Part shown: positions 50,474 through 59,490 of the stretch, piece after piece
Position numbering within the stretch: position 1 is the stretch's first letter
Layout: every line of letters starts with the position of its first letter
NCBI GenBank assembly: GCA_017307735.1
Contig: JAFKGR010000003.1
Coordinates: forward strand, 186,001 to 250,000
DNA length: 64,000 bases
Direction of reading: 5' to 3'
DNA from: Chitinophagaceae bacterium
Lineage (GTDB): Bacteria; Bacteroidota; Bacteroidia; Chitinophagales; Chitinophagaceae
Translations under genes and position numbers: made by a program
The notes under the pieces: model-generated
Databases searched by the model: none
Seen by the model: only the letters and a program-made list of their open reading frames with translations
Told to the model about the DNA's origin: nothing

Positions 50474-51595
50474 ATGTTCAGAAAAAATTTATTCATTCTT
50501 TTTTTATTTCTTATTGCAATGACAGGCGAATCACAAAAACGACTGAGAGATTATGGCATTACCCCGGGCGTTTTGCCAACCGGAAAATGGAACAGCATTA
50601 CAGACGTGGCCGGAGTGAAGGTTGGTAATGTTACTTTGATCAGGGGCGATTCAATCAGGACCGGTGTCACAGCCATTTTGCCCTGCGATGGAAACATTTT
50701 TCAGGAGAAAGTACCGGCAGCAATTTTTGTCGGAAACGGATTCGGAAAACTGGCGGGAATCACACAGGTGAATGAATTGGGAAATATCGAAACGCCCATT
50801 ATCCTTACCAACACACTGAATGTTGGCACTGCTGTAACGGCAGTTGTAAAATATACTTTGCAGCAGAAGGGCAACGAAAATGTGCAATCTGTAAATGCAG
50901 TTGTTGGTGAAACCAATGATGGTTACCTGAACGATATCCGCGGTATGCATGTAACGGAAAAGGATGTCTGGGATGCAATTTCAAAAGCATCTTCAGGAAA
51001 AGTGGCAGAAGGAAATGCCGGGGCAGGTACCGGCACTGTTTGTTTCGGATTCAAAGGCGGCATTGGAACATCTTCAAGAAAATTACCCGAATCTCTTGGC
51101 GGTTATACGGTCGGCGTACTGGTACAAACCAATTTCGGAGGAGTTCTCAACATCAATGGAATTGATGCAGGCAAACAATTGAAAAAATTCAGTTTCAGCG
51201 ATCAGATTCTCAAACATGCTGATGGTTCATGTATGGTTATCGTGGCCACAGATGCACCATTGGATTACCGCAATCTGCACCGGCTGGCCAAACGTGCATT
51301 CATGGGAATTGCCAATACCGGAGGGATTGCCGCCAATGGAAGTGGTGATTACATAATTGCTTTTTCTACAGCCGCGGGACTGAGAGTTCCTTACAATGAA
51401 AAACCAGAGTTGCTGTCACAGGATTTATTATCAAACGGACAAACGTCTCCGCTCTTTTTGGCTGCCATTGAAGCTACATCAGAAGCTATCTGGAATTCAT
51501 TGGTGGCTGCAAAAACAATGGAAGGATACAAAGGACATAAAGTGGAAGCACTCCAAATGGATAAAATTCAATTTACAAATGACGAAAAAAATTAG
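50474..51595 (+). CDS. P1-family peptidase (DmpA/BapA-like aminopeptidase), exported
   Basis: A 373-aa secreted member of the Ntn-like, self-cleaving S58 family, which removes L- or D- or beta-amino acids from peptide N-termini. A signal peptide (residues 1-20) is followed by G-I-T-P-G-V-L-P-T-G-K-W-N-S-I-T-D-V. Next come E-T-N-D-G-Y-L-N-D and the processing and nucleophile region F-K-G-G-I-G-T-S-S-R (193-202). The substrate is unknown. It is convergent with the GT4 gene: the two stop codons overlap within four bases, T-T-A-G (51592-51595). Confidence 0.9.
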   Translation: MFRKNLFILFLFLIAMTGESQKRLRDYGITPGVLPTGKWNSITDVAGVKVGNVTLIRGDSIRTGVTAILPCDGNIFQEKVPAAIFVGNGFGKLAGITQVNELGNIETPIILTNTLNVGTAVTAVVKYTLQQKGNENVQSVNAVVGETNDGYLNDIRGMHVTEKDVWDAISKASSGKVAEGNAGAGTGTVCFGFKGGIGTSSRKLPESLGGYTVGVLVQTNFGGVLNINGIDAGKQLKKFSFSDQILKHADGSCMVIVATDAPLDYRNLHRLAKRAFMGIANTGGIAANGSGDYIIAFSTAAGLRVPYNEKPELLSQDLLSNGQTSPLFLAAIEATSEAIWNSLVAAKTMEGYKGHKVEALQMDKIQFTNDEKN

Positions 51596-52731
51596 AGAGA
51601 CATGTTAGCAATCAGTTTCCTGTAAACAGCTTCATTTTGACGGGTCATCATCTGAACATTATAACGGTTTCGGATACTGCCGAGTGCATTTTCTGCAATT
51701 GTCTTTCGCAAACTTTCATCCTTTGCTAACCTGATAATGGATCGTGCAAGTTCATCTTCCATATTCGCCGGATTTATCAGAATACCATTTTCCCCATCGG
51801 TAATTACCTCGGCAGTTCCATCTACGCGGCTTGCGATAATTGCTTTTTTCATTGCCATCGCCTCTAAAAGGCCCATCGGCAAACCTTCCCACAAAGAAGG
51901 CAGTACAAAAATGTCAGAGGCAGCCAGCAATTCCGGCACGTCCCGCCTGAAAGGAAGTAAAATTATTTTTTCACCCAACAACCTTTCCCTGATCAGCCGG
52001 ATTGCTTTTTCTTTTTCTTCACCGTCGCCCACCATCACCAACCTGATATTTGGAACCTCTTTTACCACATTTTCAAAAGCCCGTATCAATGCCAGTGGCT
52101 GTTTCTGCCATGTAAATCGTGCGATAAAAGAAACAAGGAGTTCTTCCGGTTTTATCCTTAAATCTTTACGGATACCCTCCCCTGTTATATTGCAATCAAA
52201 CTTTTGCGTATCGACTGCATTCAGGATGACCAGCGGTTGATAATTTTTAAACAATCTTTTTCCTTCATCTGCATTGGATTGGGAAACACAAATATTGATA
52301 TCAGCTTTTTCAGTGAGGAACTTTTCGCTCCGGATTCTCAACTTACGGATTATTTTATGCTGATCAGGATGAAATGACCATCCATGACAGGTATAAATAA
52401 GTGGAAGTTTATTTTTCTTTGCTGCCCAAAACATATTGCTTGCTGCCCGGGTACCATGTGCATGTACCAGATCAATTTTTTCATCGATCATCAGTTGCTT
52501 CACTTTCTTCCGGATCCTGAAATCAAAGGGAGTTTCGGAATGGATTACATGTACAGGAATTCCAGCCTGCTCTAAATATTCTACCATCATTCCGCCGGTA
52601 AAGGAAAGTACCACAGGTTCAAATTCATCTTTATTCAAATGCTCAACAAGGTTGAGGAGCACACTTTCTCCTCCGCCTACTTTACCCTGTCTTATTCCTT
52701 CAAGGATCCTGATCTTACTCTTTGCACCCAT
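51592..52731 (-). CDS. Glycosyltransferase family 4 protein
   Basis: A 379-aa GT-B fold enzyme transferring a sugar from a nucleotide donor. The N-terminal loop G-K-V-G-G-G-E-S binds acceptor or phosphate. The GT4 donor site shows A-R-F-T-W-Q-K-Q, V-G-D-G-E-E and E-G-L-P-M-G-L-L-E-A, the E-x7-E motif. It lacks membrane helices, so it is cytoplasmic or peripheral. It lies 60 bp after the PF10091 lipoprotein gene and may share its transcript. It could act in surface polysaccharide synthesis; the sugar is not predictable. Confidence 0.87.
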   Translation of the reverse strand: MGAKSKIRILEGIRQGKVGGGESVLLNLVEHLNKDEFEPVVLSFTGGMMVEYLEQAGIPVHVIHSETPFDFRIRKKVKQLMIDEKIDLVHAHGTRAASNMFWAAKKNKLPLIYTCHGWSFHPDQHKIIRKLRIRSEKFLTEKADINICVSQSNADEGKRLFKNYQPLVILNAVDTQKFDCNITGEGIRKDLRIKPEELLVSFIARFTWQKQPLALIRAFENVVKEVPNIRLVMVGDGEEKEKAIRLIRERLLGEKIILLPFRRDVPELLAASDIFVLPSLWEGLPMGLLEAMAMKKAIIASRVDGTAEVITDGENGILINPANMEDELARSIIRLAKDESLRKTIAENALGSIRNRYNVQMMTRQNEAVYRKLIANMSL

Positions 52732-52791
52732 TCAAAAAAATTATTTTCCAAATATCTTTTAAAACTTGCCAGGATTAAAAATTATTGTTGG

Positions 52792-54519
52792 TTAAATCCC
52801 GGGGCCTGAAAACCCAAGCAATTGCAATCCGCTTTTTACTTCAGGGCAACTCATAAACAAATCCCAGATAAACCCGCTTCTGTAGTTTTCAATCATCACA
52901 ATTTGTGGCCCCTGATCTATGGCAAGAAAAGAATTTGAAAACCAGATATCGTTCAAATTAAATGCATCGATAAAACCATATTGCTGAAAAATTTTATCAC
53001 CCAGTTTGTAATAGAAAAAACGAATCGCATCCATAGATTGTTCGGGTGTGTATGGCAGGGAAGAAACCGCTGCCGTTGGCGAAATGACCCCGTCGTCATT
53101 GGTGGGAGAATGAGCCAGATAACCACTTACATTATCATCGCCGGCCGTTAGCCCCCAGCAAAGATTGCTGTATCCGTAAAAATCTTTTGGATTCTTAAAA
53201 CAATAATTAAAATTGATTAATGAGTGTGCCTGCGTTTGTTGCCGGTAATCGGCATAATTATCTTTCAAACCATTTGGATTCAATCCCATGAAAGTATAAT
53301 GTTCAAAAAACAATGGCCCGCCCAGATTTTCGCCCAAAGGCAAAACAATTCCAAAAAAACTGTTTCCGTTTTTGATGGCTCCGTTTCTTGCCCAACCGTT
53401 GTCATAAATATTTTTGGTAATTGCATGATCCGGCGAAGATGCCGCAAGGACATAAGTTATCAGCGCTTCATTCCATCCCGTTACAGGTATGCTCCAGATA
53501 TCACTTGTGCTGGTGTAGGAAGGATTGTATTGCCAATACAAACCCTGAACCTGACCATTTTGGGTAAACCAATTCCAATCTACTGCCTGCCAGATGGAAT
53601 TGATGCTGTCGCGCAATGCAATTTCCGTGGGGTCTGTCGGACTGTTGAAATATTGCCTTGCTGTCAACAGGCCTTCAATCACGTAAGAGGTCTCCACAAT
53701 ATCGGCTCCGTTATTATTACCAAAAGGAATCGTTGCGCCTGTGGTTCCATTAACCCAGTGTGTAAACGCACCGTGCCAGCGTTCGCATTTTGTAATCAGA
53801 AAATTGGTGATGGTGGAAATTCTGTTCAATGCATCGCTTCGTGAAATGAAGCCCCGATGAGCCATGGCAACCATGGCCATGATCCCAAAACCTGTGCCGC
53901 CGGTAGCACATGTTTCATTATTACCATTGCTGCGTTCTCTTGCCAGGCCACTCACGGAATGGCCGAAATCCCAGAAATATTTGAAGGTTTGTTTCTGAAC
54001 AAGATCGAGCAATGCGGAATCTGATATCTGTGCAAATTTATCAGCAGAATCTATCTGAGTTACAAAAACCAAATCCGATCTGTTGGTTAACGATCCTCCC
54101 GAAGCAGACTTCAATGCTGTTGAAATTGAAAAATAAAATTGATTCAGAAATGGAAGACTTGCCGACGGAGTAACCGTGATGGTACTGTCATTATTTTGAT
54201 AAGAAACATTGAAATCAACATTGGCGGAATTGTTGGTCTTGTTAACTAAAGACACAGTTGATGCCATCAGCGATCTGTCCACTTTGTCTGAAAAGGAAAT
54301 CTGAATAGAAGGTGTGACATTGATTCCATATATGGTTTTTGTAGAATTAAAAACAACTCCATTTATGGTTTGTTTTATGATCTGGAAACTCGTCGGTGCC
54401 GGTGGTGGCGGAGGCGGAGTTGGTTGAACCGAAGATTTTTTACAACCCCACATAAAGAAAAAAACAATGGCTATAAAAAAAGTATTCAACCCAATCCTCT
54501 TATAATTTTTTCTAAACAT
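52792..54519 (-). CDS. PF10091 'glucoamylase' lipoprotein, candidate beta-1,2-glucan hydrolase
   Basis: A 575-aa exported lipoprotein with lipobox M-W-G-C (Cys26) and a Pro-rich linker. An Ig-like domain follows (residues about 60-160, with S-I-Q-I-S-F-S-D-K-V-D-R-S). The C-terminal alpha/alpha-barrel domain of the PF10091 family starts near 175 (L-D-L-V-Q-K-Q-T-F-K-Y-F-W-D) and ends with S-F-L-A-I-D-Q-G-P. Proteins of this family include GH144 endo-beta-1,2-glucanases, first described in Chitinophaga. As the only hydrolase near susC/susD it is the likely degrader of the polymer this region imports. The exact substrate is inferred. Confidence 0.82.
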   Translation of the reverse strand: MFRKNYKRIGLNTFFIAIVFFFMWGCKKSSVQPTPPPPPPAPTSFQIIKQTINGVVFNSTKTIYGINVTPSIQISFSDKVDRSLMASTVSLVNKTNNSANVDFNVSYQNNDSTITVTPSASLPFLNQFYFSISTALKSASGGSLTNRSDLVFVTQIDSADKFAQISDSALLDLVQKQTFKYFWDFGHSVSGLARERSNGNNETCATGGTGFGIMAMVAMAHRGFISRSDALNRISTITNFLITKCERWHGAFTHWVNGTTGATIPFGNNNGADIVETSYVIEGLLTARQYFNSPTDPTEIALRDSINSIWQAVDWNWFTQNGQVQGLYWQYNPSYTSTSDIWSIPVTGWNEALITYVLAASSPDHAITKNIYDNGWARNGAIKNGNSFFGIVLPLGENLGGPLFFEHYTFMGLNPNGLKDNYADYRQQTQAHSLINFNYCFKNPKDFYGYSNLCWGLTAGDDNVSGYLAHSPTNDDGVISPTAAVSSLPYTPEQSMDAIRFFYYKLGDKIFQQYGFIDAFNLNDIWFSNSFLAIDQGPQIVMIENYRSGFIWDLFMSCPEVKSGLQLLGFSGPGI

Positions 54520-54710
54520 TGATCTTTTCCTGATTATTTTTTAATAAAATAACAAACCCGGTTAAGTACGCTGTTCTTTTTTTTGATAAAAAATCAGTAC
54601 GAAGTTAAAGACAATCTTCATGCTCTATAATGAGAAATGAATACAAACGATACCAATACTTTCACCAAATTCAGTCAATGGTCTGGCCTCATCAATGATT
54701 ATTACATCAA

Positions 54711-56270
54711 TTATTTGTCCAGAATATAGCCGAGAGGTTTAAGTGCATTTTCAAGTTTATACACATACCAAGTCCGAACACGCACCCCTGACCGATACTC
54801 CGGAAATTGTTTTAAGAGTTTGATATTTTCAAATTGCCCTTTATAAACAACATAAGGATCAAAATAATTATTTGAGGCGGTAATAAAATATGCATTTTCT
54901 CCCTTTGCCAGATAACCTTCTTGCCGGTTGAGCCAGGCAAATTTGTGGATATCAAAAAGATCTCCGGCGCCCACGACACGGATGTTTGAAGGGAAAGCCA
55001 CATATAATAAAATATGTCCGCCGGGAAACCATTTATTGACAAGAATCGGATCCGTTGGCGATGCTTCTCCTCTATTCAATTCATCATCCCTGATCTCGTT
55101 AAAAACGCGTGAAAGCTGATGCCATCCAACCATGTCAAGCGTCACATCGCTACTCCCCAATTGCGAAACCTGTTTGCTGCCCAATGTACCGGGATAAAAT
55201 TTAACCATAGAAACCCCAATCAAAACAAATGAAATAATCAATACCACTGCAGCGGCAATCCATCTTTTAAATTTCAATCCACCGGGCTTACCAACATTTT
55301 CACTAATCACAAAACTGCCCAATAAAATTAACCCTGTAAAACCGGGGCCACTCCAATGTGGCAACACATCTCTAAACATGGAAATACCAGTAACCATCAG
55401 GATGATCGGAAATGACAACCACTTTAATAAACGAACTGCGCCTTTTGGATGAACCATTTTTCGAATACCCGGAAGCGCAAGAGCATAAATGATAAGATTG
55501 ACCGGATTATTGTAGGCGATCTGTCCGCCCAATGCCGCAAAAAATCCGGATGTATTAAAGGCAAAATGCCGAACCTCCACCCGCTGGCTATTGAATCGCC
55601 AGGTGACAAAATGATTTTGGATATTCCAGATGAGAATGGGTGAAATGATCATACATGTTATCAGCAAAGAGATATACAAAAAATAGTTTTTGAAAAAACT
55701 TCTGTCATATATCAACATATACATGATAATTCCAAACCAGAGAAACACCCCGTGAATTTTGCACATGGTAGCTAATCCAACAGTGATTCCAATCAGTATT
55801 AATAATGTATTTGTTTCTTTTTTGGAATGAATGCCGGTGATTAGTTTTAATGCAAAATAAATTCCCGACAACCAAAAAACAGATTGAGGTGAATCGGGAA
55901 GAATAAAAAAGCCCGAAATAATGCTTGCATAAACAGAGGTGTTGTATAAAACTGCGGCTATCCATCCGGTGCGTTCATCTTTGAGAATTTTTCCGCATTT
56001 GAAAATCAGCCAGGTGCTAACAGACGCGCTCAATATGGCCGGTAGCCGCATCGAAAAATCGTTTACCCAATGGAGATTAAATGTAAACAATCTGATGAAG
56101 ATCCCTACCAGCGGTGGATGGTCAAAATGATTCCAATCCGGCTGAAGAGCATACGTAAAATAATATGCTTCATCATTCCCCAGATCCAAAGTAAATGCAA
56201 GGATACAACGGGCCAGGAAGGTGATCAAAATCAGATAAAGAATCTTGCGGAAATACAACTCAGAACGCAT
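54711..56270 (-). CDS. GT39/ArnT-like polyprenyl-phosphate-sugar transferase
   Basis: A 519-aa membrane glycosyltransferase with about 11 helices. The first periplasmic loop has the family signature L-G-N-D-E-A-Y-Y-F-T-Y and D-H-P-P-L-V-G. Related enzymes (ArnT, protein mannosyltransferases) take a sugar from a lipid-phosphate carrier and add it to lipid A, proteins or glycans at the periplasmic face. It overlaps the GtrA gene by 11 bp, forming a tight module with it and the PAP2 phosphatase. Confidence 0.83.
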   Translation of the reverse strand: MRSELYFRKILYLILITFLARCILAFTLDLGNDEAYYFTYALQPDWNHFDHPPLVGIFIRLFTFNLHWVNDFSMRLPAILSASVSTWLIFKCGKILKDERTGWIAAVLYNTSVYASIISGFFILPDSPQSVFWLSGIYFALKLITGIHSKKETNTLLILIGITVGLATMCKIHGVFLWFGIIMYMLIYDRSFFKNYFLYISLLITCMIISPILIWNIQNHFVTWRFNSQRVEVRHFAFNTSGFFAALGGQIAYNNPVNLIIYALALPGIRKMVHPKGAVRLLKWLSFPIILMVTGISMFRDVLPHWSGPGFTGLILLGSFVISENVGKPGGLKFKRWIAAAVVLIISFVLIGVSMVKFYPGTLGSKQVSQLGSSDVTLDMVGWHQLSRVFNEIRDDELNRGEASPTDPILVNKWFPGGHILLYVAFPSNIRVVGAGDLFDIHKFAWLNRQEGYLAKGENAYFITASNNYFDPYVVYKGQFENIKLLKQFPEYRSGVRVRTWYVYKLENALKPLGYILDK

Positions 56271-56655
56271 AGTGAAACGTGATAAGGCTGTTGGCTGTAA
56301 AGTTCCAGATAAATACGACCATTACAGCCAACAATTTGCTCAGGTAAAATCTTTTCTTCTTCTTCACATTGAAAAAATACAAAAGCCCGGTATAAATAGC
56401 CAGTCCGATAACACTTATTGCAAGAAAAAGAGAAAACTGACGGACGATAGCAGGGTCTGTACTTTCGAATGTCCATGTCCGGTTTAAAATAAAATTATTG
56501 ATCACGGCAAACACAAATCCCAATCCGTTAGATACAAACTTGTTGATGTGCAATTTTTCCTTGCACAAATAGGTAATTGCGAAATCGATTACAAATCCGA
56601 TAAATCCGGTTAATCCGAATCTAAAAACTTTGGATATTAAATCTGAAAAATTCAC
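56260..56655 (-). CDS. GtrA-family membrane protein
   Basis: A 131-aa protein with four helices and the GtrA hallmarks: F-G-L-T-G-F-I-G-F-V-I-D-F near the N-terminus and N-N-F-I-L-N-R-T-W-T-F (52-62). GtrA proteins are thought to help flip or present lipid-linked sugars. The start is GTG (56653-56655), overlapping the PAP2 stop as GTGA. Its place between PAP2 and GT39 suggests one lipid-linked-sugar pathway. Confidence 0.83.
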   Translation of the reverse strand: MNFSDLISKVFRFGLTGFIGFVIDFAITYLCKEKLHINKFVSNGLGFVFAVINNFILNRTWTFESTDPAIVRQFSLFLAISVIGLAIYTGLLYFFNVKKKKRFYLSKLLAVMVVFIWNFTANSLITFHYAF

Positions 56656-57335
56656 TTCTTTGGCGAAGATTCAATTTGAGGAGTTTTTCTATTCTTCCAC
56701 TTTTTGAATAACCAATTTATAAAAATAAAACAGATAACACCTACGGTAGTTCCTGTGAGGGCGCCTGCCCATACATCTTCCAAAAAATGTTCACCGAGAT
56801 AGATTCTGGAATAACCCACTGTGCAGGCAATCAGGAATGAAACTACTGCAACCCATTTCTTTTTGATGAAAAAAAGGGAAACAATAACAGCAAGTGAAAA
56901 AATCGTTGTGGTATGCCCTGAAGGAAAAGAATACAAATAATCCAACTGGTTCCAGGAAGGTGCCCGTATTACATGAATATCCCGGAAAAATGATGCAGGC
57001 CGTGGATGATTAAAATAATGTTTTAATATCCGGGCAACCTCTCCTGACAACAAAAAAGTGACTACTACAATAAGAACGGAATGCCAACTTCTTTTCAAAA
57101 TAAAAATCAGAGCGACGAGGATAGCTCCATAAACTGTTCCGAGATCGGTGAACCCCTTAATCAAAATATCCATAGTCTCCGAGCGATAGCTTCCGTGATT
57201 TATCCAGATAAAGGAAACACCTTTGGGAACTGATAAACATACCAGCCCAATGAATAAGATTCCGAATGCAAAGAGTAGAAAATAAAGAATACCGCCCTCG
57301 TATGCCCTGTAATTCTTAAAAAATTTCACAGACAA
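56652..57335 (-). CDS. PAP2-family membrane phosphatase
   Basis: A 227-aa protein with about six helices and all three acid-phosphatase motifs: K-H-Y-F-N-H-P-R-P (105-113), P-S-G-H (138-141) and S-R-I-Y-L-G-E-H-F-L-E-D (176-187). It probably dephosphorylates a polyprenyl diphosphate or phospholipid at the periplasmic face. The start is TTG (57333-57335), or GTG two codons later; no ATG is in frame upstream. It follows LamG protein 2 by about 150 bp and overlaps gtrA. Confidence 0.85.
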   Translation of the reverse strand: MSVKFFKNYRAYEGGILYFLLFAFGILFIGLVCLSVPKGVSFIWINHGSYRSETMDILIKGFTDLGTVYGAILVALIFILKRSWHSVLIVVVTFLLSGEVARILKHYFNHPRPASFFRDIHVIRAPSWNQLDYLYSFPSGHTTTIFSLAVIVSLFFIKKKWVAVVSFLIACTVGYSRIYLGEHFLEDVWAGALTGTTVGVICFIFINWLFKKWKNRKTPQIESSPKK

Positions 57336-57359
57336 AATGTATAATGAGGTGCAAGGTAG

Positions 57360-57394
57360 GATTCCTCTGATAAAACAATTGCAATTGAGGAATC
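57360..57394. repeat. 8-bp perfect inverted repeat between LamG and PAP2 genes
   Basis: GATTCCTC (57360-57367) and GAGGAATC (57387-57394) are exact complements with a 19-nt spacer. It lies downstream of the LamG gene and upstream of PAP2. No T-run is present. It may mark the end of the susCD transcript or a regulator site. Confidence 0.4.
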
Positions 57395-57483
57395 AACTCA
57401 TTCCATTTAACACTTTGCCTGTTAGCCTTTTCTTCAGCTCCTGATCAAACAAATCCCGGCAGGGAAATCACTGTATTCCCCCG

Positions 57484-58593
57484 TTAAAATCCGTGGGATT
57501 GTAATGTATAAAGTGCAGCTACCTCATCATCAGAAAGGACCTTATTGAAAATCTTAAACTCATCCAGATCCCCGTTCAAAGATTGCATCCAGCCATTACT
57601 TGTGGTTGCGTTTGTATCCGGCCCTCCCAAAGTAAAGCTATCTGAATCGCCAAAACTGGTCTGTGTACTAAACGAAATGGAATTAAAAAATGTACCGTCC
57701 ACGTAAACTTTCAGTAGGCCTGTAGAACCACTAAAACTTATGATTACCTGGTGCCATGCCCCATCCAACAATTTTGGCCAGGTTTGCCCTTTATCAAACC
57801 ATTGATCATTGAGTCCCACCTTACCATACGAATTTGTTGAATTATCCGGATTGTTTATCAGCATGAAGAACCGGGTTTTTTCCCACGAAAAACCGGCAGC
57901 ATTCAGTGAAAACGGAAAATAGGTAAAATTTGCCCCACCCGGATCCACTGTTGATGGGTGTTTCATCCAAAATGCAAGAGTCACATCCTCCAATCCGGAA
58001 ACCATATTTCCTACGTTGGAATTAATATATCCCGGGCTTACGATTTCCGCTGCCTGGCCTCTTTGGCCACTGACAAAACTTATGGCAGAGGGATTTACCG
58101 GTGTGCCAACGGTAGATGAAACACTGTCAATATAACCTCCGTCAAATGCCCAGTAGGCAACCAGATTTGCTTTGGCCACATCAGCAGAAGAATTGTATCC
58201 AGGAATCGGAACCAGAAATGATTTTTCATCACCATAGGTAATTCCCTTTTCGTTGATGGCGTATGCCTTGTAATAATAAGTAGTCAACAAACCCAATCCC
58301 TTTACCGGAATTGAAAAATTACCCGAAATGGGATAGGTTGCCATTTTATTTTTTGAAGTGTCCACTCCCGGTTGGGTGCTATAGCAAATACCTGCTTCGG
58401 TAACAATGGAACCACCATCGCTGGTAATATTTCCGCCAAGCGAAATATTTGAACCGTTGATAACAGCAGCATTTGTAGTGATTGCCGGCAATTGCGCATT
58501 TACATGAATACCTGAATTAGCATCTGTTTTTTTACAACTGCTGATTGTAAAACAAACTGCAAACCCGCATATAGCCAGAAAAATATTTTTCAT
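57484..58593 (-). CDS. LamG-domain lipoprotein with N-terminal Ig/FN3-like domain
   Basis: A 369-aa surface lipoprotein with lipobox S-S-C (Cys20). A domain of the Bacteroidota type follows (N-G-S-N-I-S-L-G-G-N-I-T-S-D-G-G, then G-I-C-Y-S-T and Y-Y-Y-K-A-Y-A). The C-terminal concanavalin-like LamG fold is marked by L-V-A-Y-W-A-F-D-G, F-W-M-K-H-P, W-H-Q-V-I-I-S-F and D-L-D-E-F-K-I-F-N-K. Such proteins bind glycans at the cell surface and often follow susD. I start at the ATG at 58593, after a TTG three codons earlier. It lies about 30 bp after the other LamG gene. Confidence 0.82.
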   Translation of the reverse strand: MKNIFLAICGFAVCFTISSCKKTDANSGIHVNAQLPAITTNAAVINGSNISLGGNITSDGGSIVTEAGICYSTQPGVDTSKNKMATYPISGNFSIPVKGLGLLTTYYYKAYAINEKGITYGDEKSFLVPIPGYNSSADVAKANLVAYWAFDGGYIDSVSSTVGTPVNPSAISFVSGQRGQAAEIVSPGYINSNVGNMVSGLEDVTLAFWMKHPSTVDPGGANFTYFPFSLNAAGFSWEKTRFFMLINNPDNSTNSYGKVGLNDQWFDKGQTWPKLLDGAWHQVIISFSGSTGLLKVYVDGTFFNSISFSTQTSFGDSDSFTLGGPDTNATTSNGWMQSLNGDLDEFKIFNKVLSDDEVAALYTLQSHGF

Positions 58594-58624
58594 ATTTGTC
58601 AAATTACATTAGTTGAAATAATTT

Positions 58625-59467
58625 TTATTTTCCTTTTCCCTGTAAAATGATGAGCGACTTCAAATCTGAACCTGAAAGAGCAACATCATAAATACGCACC
58701 TCATCCAATTGGCCTCTCAAATAATCAGCCCATCCCTGGGTTCCTCCTGCAGTTCCAAGACTTGGATCCGTCTGGAATTGCTCTGTGCCAAAAACAATAT
58801 TATTAGCGCCCGGGGTAAAAGATGCGGCTCCCAGATTATCCACGGTCAATGTTCCTCCCTGTACAAGGCTTCCACCCTGATATAAATTGAATGTAGAGGT
58901 AGCGGCATCATAAGTCAAAGCTATGTTCTGCCAGGCATTCCATGGATTAGCCAGAAATGCCGTGGTAAACCAATTATTCTTCTGTGTCCATCCGTAATGA
59001 ACTTTCAAATTTGCCGAGGTAGCTGTACTTCCGTTTTCGTAAAACATGTCAAGCGAACCCCAGAAATCATTGTCATTGGTAATCACCAGCGGAGCCACAA
59101 TCCCGTTGGTATTTTGCGGGGTATTGATCCAAAAATCAATAGTAAAGCTTTTCATATTTTTTATTGCGGCAGGCAATGCGCTGATGACGTAACCTGCTTC
59201 TGCTCCCTGTAAAGCTTGTCCTTTGAAACCCGGTCCAAAGCTGGTTTTAACTCCGGTTCCTAATGTTCCGGATACACTGTCAACATAACTTCCGTCAAAC
59301 GCCCAGTACCCTACCAAATGTCCGGCACCTACTTCGGCAGAGGATGCAAAACCGCCAACGGTAAAAGTCGGCCGGTAGCTTTTTGAATCGAAAGATTTAT
59401 AACAAGAAGTAAGAAATATGCCGCCTGTCATCAGTAGCAACACACCCTTAAACCATTTATTTTTCAT
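58625..59467 (-). CDS. LamG-domain lipoprotein
   Basis: A 280-aa surface lipoprotein with lipobox L-T-S-C (Cys22), a short linker and one LamG/concanavalin-like domain: L-V-G-Y-W-A-F-D-G-S, I-D-F-W-I-N-T-P, W-Q-N-I-A-L-T-Y-D and L-D-E-V-R-I-Y-D-V. An upstream ATG at 59491 overlaps the susD stop as TAATG and would add eight residues before the signal; I prefer 59467 because it gives a normal signal peptide. It is probably a glycan-binding accessory of the SusCD system. Confidence 0.8.
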   Translation of the reverse strand: MKNKWFKGVLLLMTGGIFLTSCYKSFDSKSYRPTFTVGGFASSAEVGAGHLVGYWAFDGSYVDSVSGTLGTGVKTSFGPGFKGQALQGAEAGYVISALPAAIKNMKSFTIDFWINTPQNTNGIVAPLVITNDNDFWGSLDMFYENGSTATSANLKVHYGWTQKNNWFTTAFLANPWNAWQNIALTYDAATSTFNLYQGGSLVQGGTLTVDNLGAASFTPGANNIVFGTEQFQTDPSLGTAGGTQGWADYLRGQLDEVRIYDVALSGSDLKSLIILQGKGK

Positions 59468-59490
59468 AATGCTGAAATTTATACTGTTCA

